Of a DNA stretch of 6,024 bases, positions 1-5,996 are shown in pieces. How positions within the stretch are numbered: the stretch's first letter is position 1; every line of letters begins with the position of its first letter. Under the pieces are notes generated by a model. It was not told the origin of the DNA and searched no databases. It was given only the letters and a program-made list of their open reading frames with translations. This DNA comes from Acidobacteriota bacterium (GTDB lineage Bacteria; Acidobacteriota; Terriglobia; Terriglobales; Acidobacteriaceae): contig JAJZHR010000167.1 in NCBI GenBank assembly GCA_021810815.1, forward strand, positions 1-6,024, read 5' to 3'. The position numbers and the translations under genes are program-made.

Positions 1-486
1 GCCGAGAATCAGGAGGGTGTTGGTGCGGGAACGCTCCGAGCGAGTGAACCATTTGGTGAGGAGAATCAACATTGCGGGCAGGATGAAGCTCTCGACCGCG
101 CCAAGAAGCAGACGGTCGGCCGCGAGCAGCCAGAAATTGCGGATGATGCCGGTGAGCGAGGCCAGGACTCCCCAACTGAGCAGAGCGAAGAAGATGAGGA
201 AGCGGGCGCTTCTGCGGCTTGCGAAGGCGGCCCCTGGAATCTGAAAGAGGAAGTATCCGAGGAAGAAGAGAGCGCCGAGCAAGGAGGCGCGGGAGTTGCT
301 GATGTGGAGCGTCCGTGCGAGTCCGGCGGCGGCGCCGAAGCCGTAATTGGCCCGATCCACATACGCGAGGCTGTAGGTGATGAAGACGGCAGGGAGAATG
401 TACAGCCAGCGCTTGCGCAACTCTGCTTGAGTCTGGCGTTCGCTCAGCGCCGGTGCTGGAATCGGACTCTGAAGGGCGCTTTCCAT
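1..486 (-). CDS. MFS transporter, sugar-acid (ACS-like) type, N-terminal part
   Basis: Partial gene: the first 162 residues are present and the frame is still open at the left window edge, so roughly the C-terminal two thirds of a typical MFS protein (about 400-450 aa) is missing. It should be an inner-membrane secondary transporter. Four hydrophobic segments are visible at about residues 28-45, 64-84, 95-115 and 117-144. YVDRANYGFG (42-51) at the end of TM1 resembles the Y-x-D-R-x-N signature of the anion:cation symporter branch (hexuronate, galactonate and L-galactonate transporters). RRSARF (91-96) lies in the TM2-TM3 loop where MFS motif A sits, and KWF followed by RSERSR (145-154) follows TM4. 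The ATG at 486-484 is chosen because GAGGAG lies 9 nt upstream (496-501 on the plus strand). It is divergent from the oxidoreductase genes, which suggests shared regulation and uptake of their substrate (inference). The family is secure; the substrate is unknown. Confidence 0.9.
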   Translation of the reverse strand, partial: MESALQSPIPAPALSERQTQAELRKRWLYILPAVFITYSLAYVDRANYGFGAAAGLARTLHISNSRASLLGALFFLGYFLFQIPGAAFASRRSARFLIFFALLSWGVLASLTGIIRNFWLLAADRLLLGAVESFILPAMLILLTKWFTRSERSRTNTLLILG

Positions 487-689
487 CGTGTGACGCTCCT
501 CGCGTCCCTTGAGAGCGCGCATGTTGAATTCCCTGCCCTGCCTGACGCGCGAGTTCGCTTGCGATGAAGCCTACACTATGATTCCCCAAGTTTCCATATT
601 CTTTTCATGCTGAACTAAATTGAAGACCTCGATCAGAGATTCGCAACAAGCGAGATCCGCATTCTTTTTCCTGGTCTGCGCCCCGGTGC

Positions 690-704
690 AACGAGAAGCT
701 CGTT
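690..704. promoter_or_regulatory. Inverted repeat, possible operator
   Basis: AACGAG and CTCGTT form a perfect 6-bp inverted repeat around a 3-nt centre (AAG). It sits in the divergent gap about 205 bp from each flanking start codon. Its size and symmetry would suit a dimeric repressor or activator, but it matches no operator consensus I can name, and a 6-bp repeat can arise by chance. Confidence 0.2.
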
Positions 705-777
705 CAATCAGAGAAGGCTCTGCCGAGGCAGCCTGTGCTCGCGCATGAGTTGCTAAACGTCTCTTGCCTGGAATAGA

Positions 778-804
778 TTGCTGAAGTGCGAAATACAGCA
801 TAAT
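778..804 (+). promoter_or_regulatory. Weak sigma70-like promoter candidate
   Basis: TTGCTG (778-783) and CATAAT (799-804) resemble -35 and -10 boxes for the oxidoreductase operon. The 15-nt spacing is shorter than the usual 17, which weakens the call. The -10-like box lies just inside the left arm of the inverted repeat at 790-833, so a protein bound there could affect it. Transcription from here would give a leader of roughly 100 nt before the ATG at 910. Confidence 0.2.
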
Positions 805-833
805 TTTCGAGTGCCACAGAATACCTGTATTTC
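790..833. promoter_or_regulatory. 9-bp inverted repeat flanking the -10 candidate
   Basis: GAAATACAG (790-798) and CTGTATTTC (825-833) are perfect reverse complements with a 26-nt spacer. The right arm overlaps a second small palindrome, AATAC-CT-GTATT (820-831), and GTATT recurs at 836-840. The cluster lies about 75-120 bp upstream of the first oxidoreductase start. It could be a paired operator or a stem in the leader RNA. No known regulator site is recognised. Confidence 0.3.
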
Positions 834-909
834 AAGTATTGGACCGACTGGCGCAGGAGGCTTGCCTGGCCCCACTGCCGGGAATACCAACTTGCAAGGA
901 GCGTAAACA

Positions 910-2121
910 ATGAGCAGCATGGACGCGGTGAATCGGCGGTCGTTTCTGAAGGGAATCAGTATGGCAGGCGCCCTCTCGGCTATTCCGGAGACGGCATTCG
1001 GCCTTGGGTCGGGCGGCGGAAGCATTGCGCACGAGGTGGCCGAGGCTTCCCAGGATGCGAACGCGAAGCCGAAATACAGCATCAAGTTCGCGGTGTGCGG
1101 GATGAGCCACGACCACATTTATGGAATGGTGGGAGCGATCCAGCGCGGCGGCGGGGTGCTGGTGGCGGTTTACGGCGAGGAGCCGGACAAGCTGGCGGCG
1201 TTCCGGAAGAGGTTTCCCGATGTGAAGATGGTGGCATCGGAGGATGAGATCCTCAACGACCCGACCATCCAACTGGTGCTGAGTTCGACCATCGCCAGCC
1301 ACCGGGCTCCGCTCGGCGTGCGCGTGATGCAGCATGGCAAGGACTTCCTGAGCGACAAGCCCGGCATCACGACGCTGGAGCAGTTGGCGGATGTGCGCAA
1401 GACCATCGCGGAGACGCACCGCATCTACGCGATCATGTACAGCGAGCGGCTGGAGGTGAAGGCGGCGGTGAAGGCAGGCGAGCTGGTGCAGGCGGGAGCG
1501 ATCGGGAAGGTGATCCAGACGATCAACATCGCTCCGCACCAGATCGAACAGGGCGGCGGCGCGAACAATTTCGCAGGAGGCGCGTCGAAGCGGCCCTACT
1601 GGTTCTGGGAGCCGGATCTCTACGGTGGCATTCTGTGCGACATCGGTTCGCACCAGGTGGACCAGTTCCTGTTCTACACGGGATCGACATCGGCGGAGAT
1701 CGTGGAGTCGCAGATCGCGAATGTGAATCACCCGGAGCATCCGAAATTCCAGGACTTCGGCGACATGGTGCTGCGCGGAGACCGCGGCCTGGGGTACGTC
1801 CGGCTGGACTGGTTCACGCCGGATGGGCTGGGGACGTGGGGCGACGGGCGGCTGTTCATCCTGGGGACGCAGGGCTATATCGAGGTCCGCAAGTATGTGG
1901 ATGTGGCCGTGAAGAAGGCCGGGAACAACCTCTTCCTGGTGGACAAGGACAGCGCGCGCTACATGGACTGCAACAACGTGACGCTGCCGTTCGGTCCGCA
2001 GTTCGTGGCGGACGTGGTGAACCGGACTCACATTGCGCAGGACCAGACGCAGTGCCTGCTGGCGGCGGAGCTGGTGATCAAGGCGCAGATGAACGCGCAG
2101 CGAGTGACGTTGAAGGCGTAA
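910..2121 (+). CDS. Tat-exported Gfo/Idh/MocA family oxidoreductase (first of pair)
   Basis: A 403-aa protein, predicted to be exported folded and to act on a sugar, sugar acid or glycoside with a nicotinamide cofactor. The N-terminus carries a Tat signal, NRRSFLK (8-14), followed by a short hydrophobic stretch (15-31). The Rossmann domain runs from about 57 to 178, with FAVCGMSHDHIYG (60-72) where the family normally has GxGxxG. SDKPG (148-152) is the counterpart of the EKP motif; K150 is the conserved lysine. The C-terminal alpha/beta domain contains DIGSHQVDQ (244-252), matching the family's D-x-G-x-H-x-x-D active-site block with H248. The ATG at 910 has AGGAG (897-901) 8 nt upstream. ATG 919 (M4) is an in-frame alternative that would also keep the Tat motif. 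It leads a probable two-gene operon with the oxidoreductase at 2179. Fold and export signal are well supported; substrate and reaction are unknown. Confidence 0.9.
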   Translation: MSSMDAVNRRSFLKGISMAGALSAIPETAFGLGSGGGSIAHEVAEASQDANAKPKYSIKFAVCGMSHDHIYGMVGAIQRGGGVLVAVYGEEPDKLAAFRKRFPDVKMVASEDEILNDPTIQLVLSSTIASHRAPLGVRVMQHGKDFLSDKPGITTLEQLADVRKTIAETHRIYAIMYSERLEVKAAVKAGELVQAGAIGKVIQTINIAPHQIEQGGGANNFAGGASKRPYWFWEPDLYGGILCDIGSHQVDQFLFYTGSTSAEIVESQIANVNHPEHPKFQDFGDMVLRGDRGLGYVRLDWFTPDGLGTWGDGRLFILGTQGYIEVRKYVDVAVKKAGNNLFLVDKDSARYMDCNNVTLPFGPQFVADVVNRTHIAQDQTQCLLAAELVIKAQMNAQRVTLKA

Positions 2122-2166
2122 GGGCGGAAGGCCGCCGGGAAGCAGACGATCCGGGAAGTGCGGCAT

Positions 2167-2172
2167 AAGGAG
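2167..2172 (+). promoter_or_regulatory. Ribosome binding site deciding the second oxidoreductase start
   Basis: AAGGAG lies 6 nt before ATG 2179. The frame is open further upstream to GTG 2158, but that start has no comparable site and would add seven residues before the Tat motif. The site supports ATG 2179. Confidence 0.75.
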
Positions 2173-2178
2173 CAGAGC

Positions 2179-3561
2179 ATGAAGGCGAAGCTTGAGACAG
2201 GCGTATCCCGGCGACGGTTCCTGAAGACGTCGCTTGGAGCGGCGGCGGTTGCTGGATTTCCAACCATCGTACCGTCAAGCGTATTCGGCCAGATGGCCCC
2301 CAGCAAACGCATCAACGTAGGCGCGATCGGGGTTGGGCGAATCTCGCGCGGGCACGACCTGCCAGGCATCTGGCAGTTCGACCATGCGCGGATCATTGCC
2401 GTCTGCGACCTGGATGCCAACCGGGTGGAGCTGGGCAAGACGCTGGTGAACAGCGTGTACGCGAAGAAGACGGGCAAGGCGTACGACGGGGTGACAGGCT
2501 ACAGCAATTACCACGAGCTGCTGGCCAACAAGGACATCGACGCTGTGGTGATCAGCACGCCGGACCACCAGCACGCCATTGTCGCAGTGGATGCGGTGCG
2601 CGCAGGCAAGGACGTTTATTTGCAGAAGCCAGCGTCGCTGACCATTGCCGAGGGCCGCTACCTGAGCGACGCGGTGCAGGCTTCAGGACGCATTCTGCAG
2701 ATCGGCAGCCAGCAGAGGTCCTGGGTGCAGTTCCGGCGCGCTGCGGAGCTGGTGCGCAACGGGCGCATCGGGGACCTGAAGCATGTGGAGATCGGATTGC
2801 CGGGTGACCCAGGGGGGCCGGATGCTCCGGTGATGCCAATTCCGCCAAACCTGAACTACGATGCGTGGCTGGGATCGACACCGGAGGTGTACTACACCGA
2901 GATGCGGGTGCATCCGCAGAGCGGCTTCAGCAGACCGGGGTGGCTGCGGTGCGAGCAGTTCGGCGCAGGCATGATCACGGGCTGGGGAGCGCACCACGTG
3001 GACAGCGCGCACTGGGGCATGAACACGGAATACACCGGACCGGTCGAGGTGTGGGGCTCGGCGGAGTTCCCGACACATGGCCTGTGGAACGTGCATGGAA
3101 AATTCATGACGCATGCCATCTACGCCAATGGCGTGACTATGGACATTTCGGGAGATTTCCCGAACGGGATCAAGTTCCATGGGACCAAGGGATGGATTTT
3201 TGTGACGCGCGATCAGCAGACCACGCCGACTGATCCGGGTGGCAAGCCCGTGGCGAAGATTGAGCCCCTGATGGCGAGCGACCCCAGGATTCTGGAGAGC
3301 GTGATCGGGCCGGATGAGATTCATCTGTATGTGAGCACGGACCAACATGGAAACTGGCTGGACTGCATCCGCTCGCGAAAACTGCCAATCTCGCCAGTGG
3401 AGATGGGCCACAGAGCGTGCTCGACCTGCCTGATCCACCACATCGCGATGCGGGCGAACCGGCACCTTTATTGGGATCCGACGAAGGAACGCTTCCATAA
3501 CGACGACGACGCGAATGCACAGATCTCGCGTCCCCAGCGCGCGCCTTATCGATTCAGCTAA
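2179..3561 (+). CDS. Tat-exported Gfo/Idh/MocA family oxidoreductase (second of pair)
   Basis: A 460-aa protein starting at ATG 2179. The Tat motif SRRRFLK (10-16) is followed by a hydrophobic stretch (17-37) ending near VFGQ, so periplasmic location is expected. The NAD(P)-binding domain begins at 45 with INVGAIGVG (45-53), a near-canonical Rossmann loop, and CDLDANR (76-82) after strand 2. The usual EKP appears as LQKP (148-151), keeping K150. ISTPDHQH (125-132) is typical of the family. The second domain carries WGAHHVDSAHWGM (269-281), the putative substrate-site block, and resembles the C-terminal domain type common in Tat-exported members of Planctomycetes, Bacteroidetes and Acidobacteria. 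It lies 57 bp after the first oxidoreductase, but the two differ in nucleotide loop, length and C-terminal domain, so they are not a recent duplication. Whether they act in sequence on one substrate, for example making and reducing a 3-keto sugar, is inference. Confidence 0.92.
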   Translation: MKAKLETGVSRRRFLKTSLGAAAVAGFPTIVPSSVFGQMAPSKRINVGAIGVGRISRGHDLPGIWQFDHARIIAVCDLDANRVELGKTLVNSVYAKKTGKAYDGVTGYSNYHELLANKDIDAVVISTPDHQHAIVAVDAVRAGKDVYLQKPASLTIAEGRYLSDAVQASGRILQIGSQQRSWVQFRRAAELVRNGRIGDLKHVEIGLPGDPGGPDAPVMPIPPNLNYDAWLGSTPEVYYTEMRVHPQSGFSRPGWLRCEQFGAGMITGWGAHHVDSAHWGMNTEYTGPVEVWGSAEFPTHGLWNVHGKFMTHAIYANGVTMDISGDFPNGIKFHGTKGWIFVTRDQQTTPTDPGGKPVAKIEPLMASDPRILESVIGPDEIHLYVSTDQHGNWLDCIRSRKLPISPVEMGHRACSTCLIHHIAMRANRHLYWDPTKERFHNDDDANAQISRPQRAPYRFS

Positions 3562-3630
3562 GGGAATGCTGATTCAAAAGACCTTGCGATCGCGAGACGA
3601 AGCGCGCATCCAACTGGCTGGAGGCAAAAT

Positions 3631-4029
3631 ATGGAACTGAAATCGTTCGGCTTTGGGTATTCCGGCGCCCTGGCATTGGGCTTCGATGAGGCGCTCCAAC
3701 GCACAAAAGAAGTGTTGGCGCGCCATGGCTTCGGTGTTCAAGCTGAAATCCAGATTTCGGCGACGCTGAAAGCGAAGCTTGGCGTAGACATCCCTCGAGA
3801 AGTGATTCTGGGCGTTTGCAATCCAGGACTCGCTTACAAGGCGATTCAGGCTGAGCCGGAAATCACCGTTCTGCTGCCCTGCAACGTGACCGTGAGAGAG
3901 ACGCCCGAGGGGGTGCTGATTGGGGCAGCCGATCCCAGGAAGCTCATCGAGGTGGCTGGCAATCCTCACCTGAAGGATGTTGCCCTGCAGGCGGAGAAGC
4001 TGCTGATGGAAGCTCTCTCGGAGCTTTAG
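3631..4029 (+). CDS. DUF302 domain protein
   Basis: A 132-aa protein made almost entirely of one DUF302 domain, a small alpha/beta domain of unknown biochemical role. An N-terminal helix (about 18-33) is followed by IQISATLKAKLGVDIP (40-55) and the family's core block CNPGLAYKAI (63-72), then ITVLLPCNVTV (78-88), which looks like the central strand. C63 and C84 both lie in conserved blocks. No signal peptide or membrane segment is seen, so it is probably cytoplasmic. The ATG has GGAGG (3620-3624) 6 nt upstream. It lies 69 bp after the oxidoreductase on the same strand and could be read through from it, but no functional link is evident. The domain call is from sequence style; the function is unknown. 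Confidence 0.85.
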   Translation: MELKSFGFGYSGALALGFDEALQRTKEVLARHGFGVQAEIQISATLKAKLGVDIPREVILGVCNPGLAYKAIQAEPEITVLLPCNVTVRETPEGVLIGAADPRKLIEVAGNPHLKDVALQAEKLLMEALSEL

Positions 4030-4117
4030 GAGCCTCTGATTCAGCAGAGATGCGTCCCTCAGGGTCTAACGCCCAGATAAGTTTTGAGCAACTCCCGGGC
4101 GGAGGCCCGACATGCCC

Positions 4118-4161
4118 AGCCATGCTCGTTCGCTGTGTATTACCATCGAACGAGCATGGCT
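4118..4161 (+). other. Perfect 15-bp hairpin spanning the next gene's start codon
   Basis: AGCCATGCTCGTTCG (4118-4132) and CGAACGAGCATGGCT (4147-4161) are perfect reverse complements with a 14-nt loop. ATG 4156, the preferred start of the HNH-like gene, lies inside the right arm, so in RNA the start and the region before it would be base-paired. A smaller GC stem, CGGGC/GCCCG (4096-4109), lies just upstream. No T-run follows the right arm, so a simple intrinsic terminator for the DUF302 gene is unlikely. It could be a translation-control hairpin, an operator, or a dispersed REP-like palindrome. Confidence 0.7.
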
Positions 4162-4947
4162 CGAAGCCGTTCCGGTATAGCTCCCCTCCTCCTCGTTGCG
4201 GCATCCGTCGCCTTGTTTCTCTTTCTCCATAACCACGTTCATGCTCCATTGCTGCCGGGCCCCTCGATTGATGGCCATGCGCCGACTCCACACCGGCGAG
4301 CGGAACGCGCGCGTGCGTTCCGCAGACTGCCGGATGAAGATGCTGGCCCTGGCAAAGATCGCGCATACGGCCGGAGCTACGAACAACGGGAGCAGATCCC
4401 GGCATCCTGCGGCGCATTCGGTACGACGTGCACTTCCCGCTACTTCCGATCATGGAAGGAGACTGGAGATGAAACCTGCACGGTGCGAACCAGCCACGGC
4501 TATCCTGTGCCGGACCCTCGATGCACGCCGGGAGGAATCAACCCTTCTGTTTCAGCAGAAGTGCTGAAGACCGCTGCGTGGAGGACGAGGTGCGTCCGCA
4601 ATTGCCAGACCAGCGAGGCGGAGAAGCACGTGACGTATGGCTGGTATGGGATTCGCAAGCCCCGCGCCAACTCGGGAGAGAATCAGGTCTGCGAGCTGGA
4701 TCACCTTGTGCCCCTGGAACTGGGGGGCGCGGACGGCCTGGGGAACATCTGGCCGGAATGCGGCCCGGGTTCGATGCCTCTCCAAAATCGCTACTTCAAA
4801 ATCAAGGATCGCGTGGAGAATTACCTGGCGGACGAGGTGAAATCGGGACGGATGCCGCTATATACGGCCCAGCGCGGCATCGCTTCCGATTGGACGCAGT
4901 TCCTGCCAGCGGCAAATCGCTACTGCGAAGCCGGTGGACGCTGCTGA
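4156..4947 (+). CDS. Exported HNH-like, cysteine-rich protein
   Basis: A 263-aa protein from ATG 4156, possibly a secreted or membrane-anchored nuclease. The N-terminus is MARSRSG followed by a hydrophobic segment (8-26), a signal peptide or anchor; residues 30-80 look low-complexity and disordered. The C-terminal half resembles a family seen as hypothetical or HNH proteins. CTPGGINPSV (123-132) comes first, then CELDHLVPLELGG (179-191) with the D182-H183 pair, GNIWPEC (196-202) with N197, NRYFKIKDRVENYL (211-224), and AQRGIASDW (238-246). The usual third histidine of HNH is not seen; an N..K.KD..EN block stands there. Eleven cysteines (85, 92, 108, 123, 146, 150, 179, 202, 257, 263 and others if the start is upstream) suggest disulfides after export. 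The start is uncertain: no strong Shine-Dalgarno precedes 4156, and the frame is open back to TTG 4084, with GTG 4135 between. It converges on the kinase gene. Confidence 0.75.
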   Translation: MARSRSGIAPLLLVAASVALFLFLHNHVHAPLLPGPSIDGHAPTPHRRAERARAFRRLPDEDAGPGKDRAYGRSYEQREQIPASCGAFGTTCTSRYFRSWKETGDETCTVRTSHGYPVPDPRCTPGGINPSVSAEVLKTAAWRTRCVRNCQTSEAEKHVTYGWYGIRKPRANSGENQVCELDHLVPLELGGADGLGNIWPECGPGSMPLQNRYFKIKDRVENYLADEVKSGRMPLYTAQRGIASDWTQFLPAANRYCEAGGRC

Positions 4948-4948
4948 A

Positions 4949-4982
4949 CGAGGCGATGCATCGCAGCCACTATCAGGCCTCG
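4949..4982. terminator. Possible convergent-gene terminator stem
   Basis: In the 43-bp gap between the two convergent stops, CGAGGC (4949-4954) pairs with GCCTCG (4977-4982), and the interior holds a perfect 12-bp palindrome, GCGATGCATCGC (4953-4964). The two structures would compete for shared bases. No T-run follows on either strand, so intrinsic termination is only a weak possibility. Position between convergent genes is the main support. Confidence 0.25.
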
Positions 4983-4990
4983 CCGGGGGC

Positions 4991-5962
4991 TTATGCTGGC
5001 GGATTGGCTCGTGCCCGCCAGATGGCTCCAGCGATGGGATCGACGACTCCCTCGCGGACCTGAATGGAGGGGAACTCCGCGCGCACGGCTGCGACCAGAG
5101 CCTGACGCAGGGGAGCGACTTTCTCCAGGATGCCGCCTGCGAAGGCGAGTGGAGGCACCCATGAGGGGTCGGGCGCGAGCCGTTGCAGCCGCCGCGCGAC
5201 GAGGTTGACCAGGTGCGCGAGGTCTTCGCCCTCTTGTTTCAGCACCGACAGGGCGACGGCATCGCCCTGTGTGGCGCATGCGAGCACGACGCTGGTGAGG
5301 CGCGAGAAGTCCGGCGCGGGGGCGCTGTTGGCATACTCGATCAGGTGGTCAATCGACGCGAGGCTCCAGAATTCCATGATCGCCGGGAGCAAGAGCGTGG
5401 GGGTTTCCTTCACCTCCTTCTGCGCGACCTCTCCCTCCTGCGCCATCTGCCCGGTTGCTTCATCGATGGCGAGGAAAGCGGCGCGCAGCCCTTCGGAGCC
5501 GATGCGATGGCCGGAGCCCTGGTCGGCCAGAGCCGGGCCCCAGCCGCCTGCGTTCGTCAATTGACCCGAGTGGGAGCGTCCAGCGACGTTCGATCCGGTG
5601 CCTGCGAGCGCCAGGATTCCGGGCTGGCCGGGAAAGGCTGCGTCGAGGGCGATTTCAACGTCGCCGAGCAGGAGCAGATCGCCCGAGACCCGCGCAGAGA
5701 ACGCGTCCCGCAGCCAGTCTGCGACCAGCGGCACCGATTCGCCAGCAGCTCCGACGCAGGTGCGCGTGATGGCATGCATGGGAACGCCTGCGCGGGCAGC
5801 CAGCTCCGCCAGAGCATGGTCAAGATTGCGGGCCGCGGTGTCCGCGTCGGCGCGCAGCCGCTTGATGGTGTCTCCGCGCACACGAGCCAGCTCGCGGCTG
5901 TCGTCCGCAAGAGCGTAGTCCGTCTTGGTGCCGCCAGCATCCACGGCCAGAAAAAAGCTCAT
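4991..5962 (-). CDS. BadF/BadG/NAGK-type sugar kinase
   Basis: A 323-aa ASKHA-fold ATPase, most like N-acetylglucosamine kinases that phosphorylate amino sugars in the cytoplasm, for instance in cell-wall or chitin sugar recycling. The phosphate-1 loop is AVDAGGTKTDY (6-16). D101 in LLGDVEIAL (98-106) is the likely catalytic base. The phosphate-2 loop is LALAGTGSN (117-125). The family hallmark GGWGPALADQGSGHRIG (139-155) follows, and the adenosine motif is FAGGILE (274-280). The length fits NAGK-type members. ATG 5962-5960 is chosen because it directly precedes the first strand and has GAAGG (5971-5975 on the plus strand) 8 nt upstream. In-frame ATG 5977 and GTG 6001 would add 5 or 13 residues. 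The BadF family also includes activators of radical or dehydratase enzymes, but those usually have a different domain make-up. The sugar specificity is inferred. Confidence 0.88.
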   Translation of the reverse strand: MSFFLAVDAGGTKTDYALADDSRELARVRGDTIKRLRADADTAARNLDHALAELAARAGVPMHAITRTCVGAAGESVPLVADWLRDAFSARVSGDLLLLGDVEIALDAAFPGQPGILALAGTGSNVAGRSHSGQLTNAGGWGPALADQGSGHRIGSEGLRAAFLAIDEATGQMAQEGEVAQKEVKETPTLLLPAIMEFWSLASIDHLIEYANSAPAPDFSRLTSVVLACATQGDAVALSVLKQEGEDLAHLVNLVARRLQRLAPDPSWVPPLAFAGGILEKVAPLRQALVAAVRAEFPSIQVREGVVDPIAGAIWRARANPPA

Positions 5963-5974
5963 GCGGCTTGCCTT

Positions 5975-5996
5975 CATCCGTCGATCATCCGTCGAT
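5975..5996. repeat. 11-bp tandem direct repeat at the kinase start region
   Basis: CATCCGTCGAT occurs twice head to tail (5975-5985 and 5986-5996). On the kinase strand each copy ends in ATG. Only the proximal ATG (5977) is in the kinase frame; the distal one (5988) is 11 nt away and out of frame. It looks like a small slippage duplication in the leader and may explain the spare upstream start candidates. Confidence 0.8.

Larger units (their letters stand above)
487..909. promoter_or_regulatory. Divergent intergenic control region
   Basis: This 423-bp gap separates the minus-strand MFS gene from the plus-strand oxidoreductase genes, so promoters for both should lie here. Its middle (about 575-840) is clearly AT-richer than the flanking genes. 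It holds two perfect inverted repeats (690-704 and 790-833, listed separately) and a weak plus-strand promoter candidate. Open frames in the gap have no good ribosome site and no recognisable product, so I see no gene in it. I could not find a convincing -35/-10 pair for the MFS gene. Its regulatory role is inferred from gene orientation. Confidence 0.6.

Noticed and set aside
571..910. Small minus-strand frames in the divergent gap
   Set aside because: They have no ribosome site, no recognisable product and atypical composition; the region is better explained as regulatory DNA.
2123..2136. GGCGG-AAGG-CCGCC hairpin between the two oxidoreductases
   Set aside because: A 5-bp GC stem without a T-run is common in GC-rich gaps; it is not enough to call a terminator or attenuator, and co-transcription remains likely.
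832..2166. 444-aa open frame on the minus strand
   Set aside because: It is fully antisense to the well-supported first oxidoreductase, is rich in His/Arg/Leu as expected for the complement of GC-rich coding DNA, and shows no recognisable domain.
1635..2168. 177-aa plus-strand frame
   Set aside because: It is an out-of-frame shadow inside the first oxidoreductase, dominated by Gly/Arg/Ala.
2683..3498. 271-aa open frame on the minus strand
   Set aside because: It is antisense to the second oxidoreductase, with arginine/histidine-rich composition and no family signature.
3583..3596. Near-palindrome CTTGCGATCGCGAG upstream of the DUF302 gene
   Set aside because: It is built on GCGATCGC with one wobble pair; too short and isolated to assign a function.
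4034..4049. CTCTG/CAGAG stem just after the DUF302 stop
   Set aside because: A 5-bp stem with no following T-tract does not support a terminator call.
4963..5564. Several plus-strand frames overlapping the kinase
   Set aside because: They are antisense to a gene with all the expected ATPase motifs and have no ribosome sites or recognisable domains.
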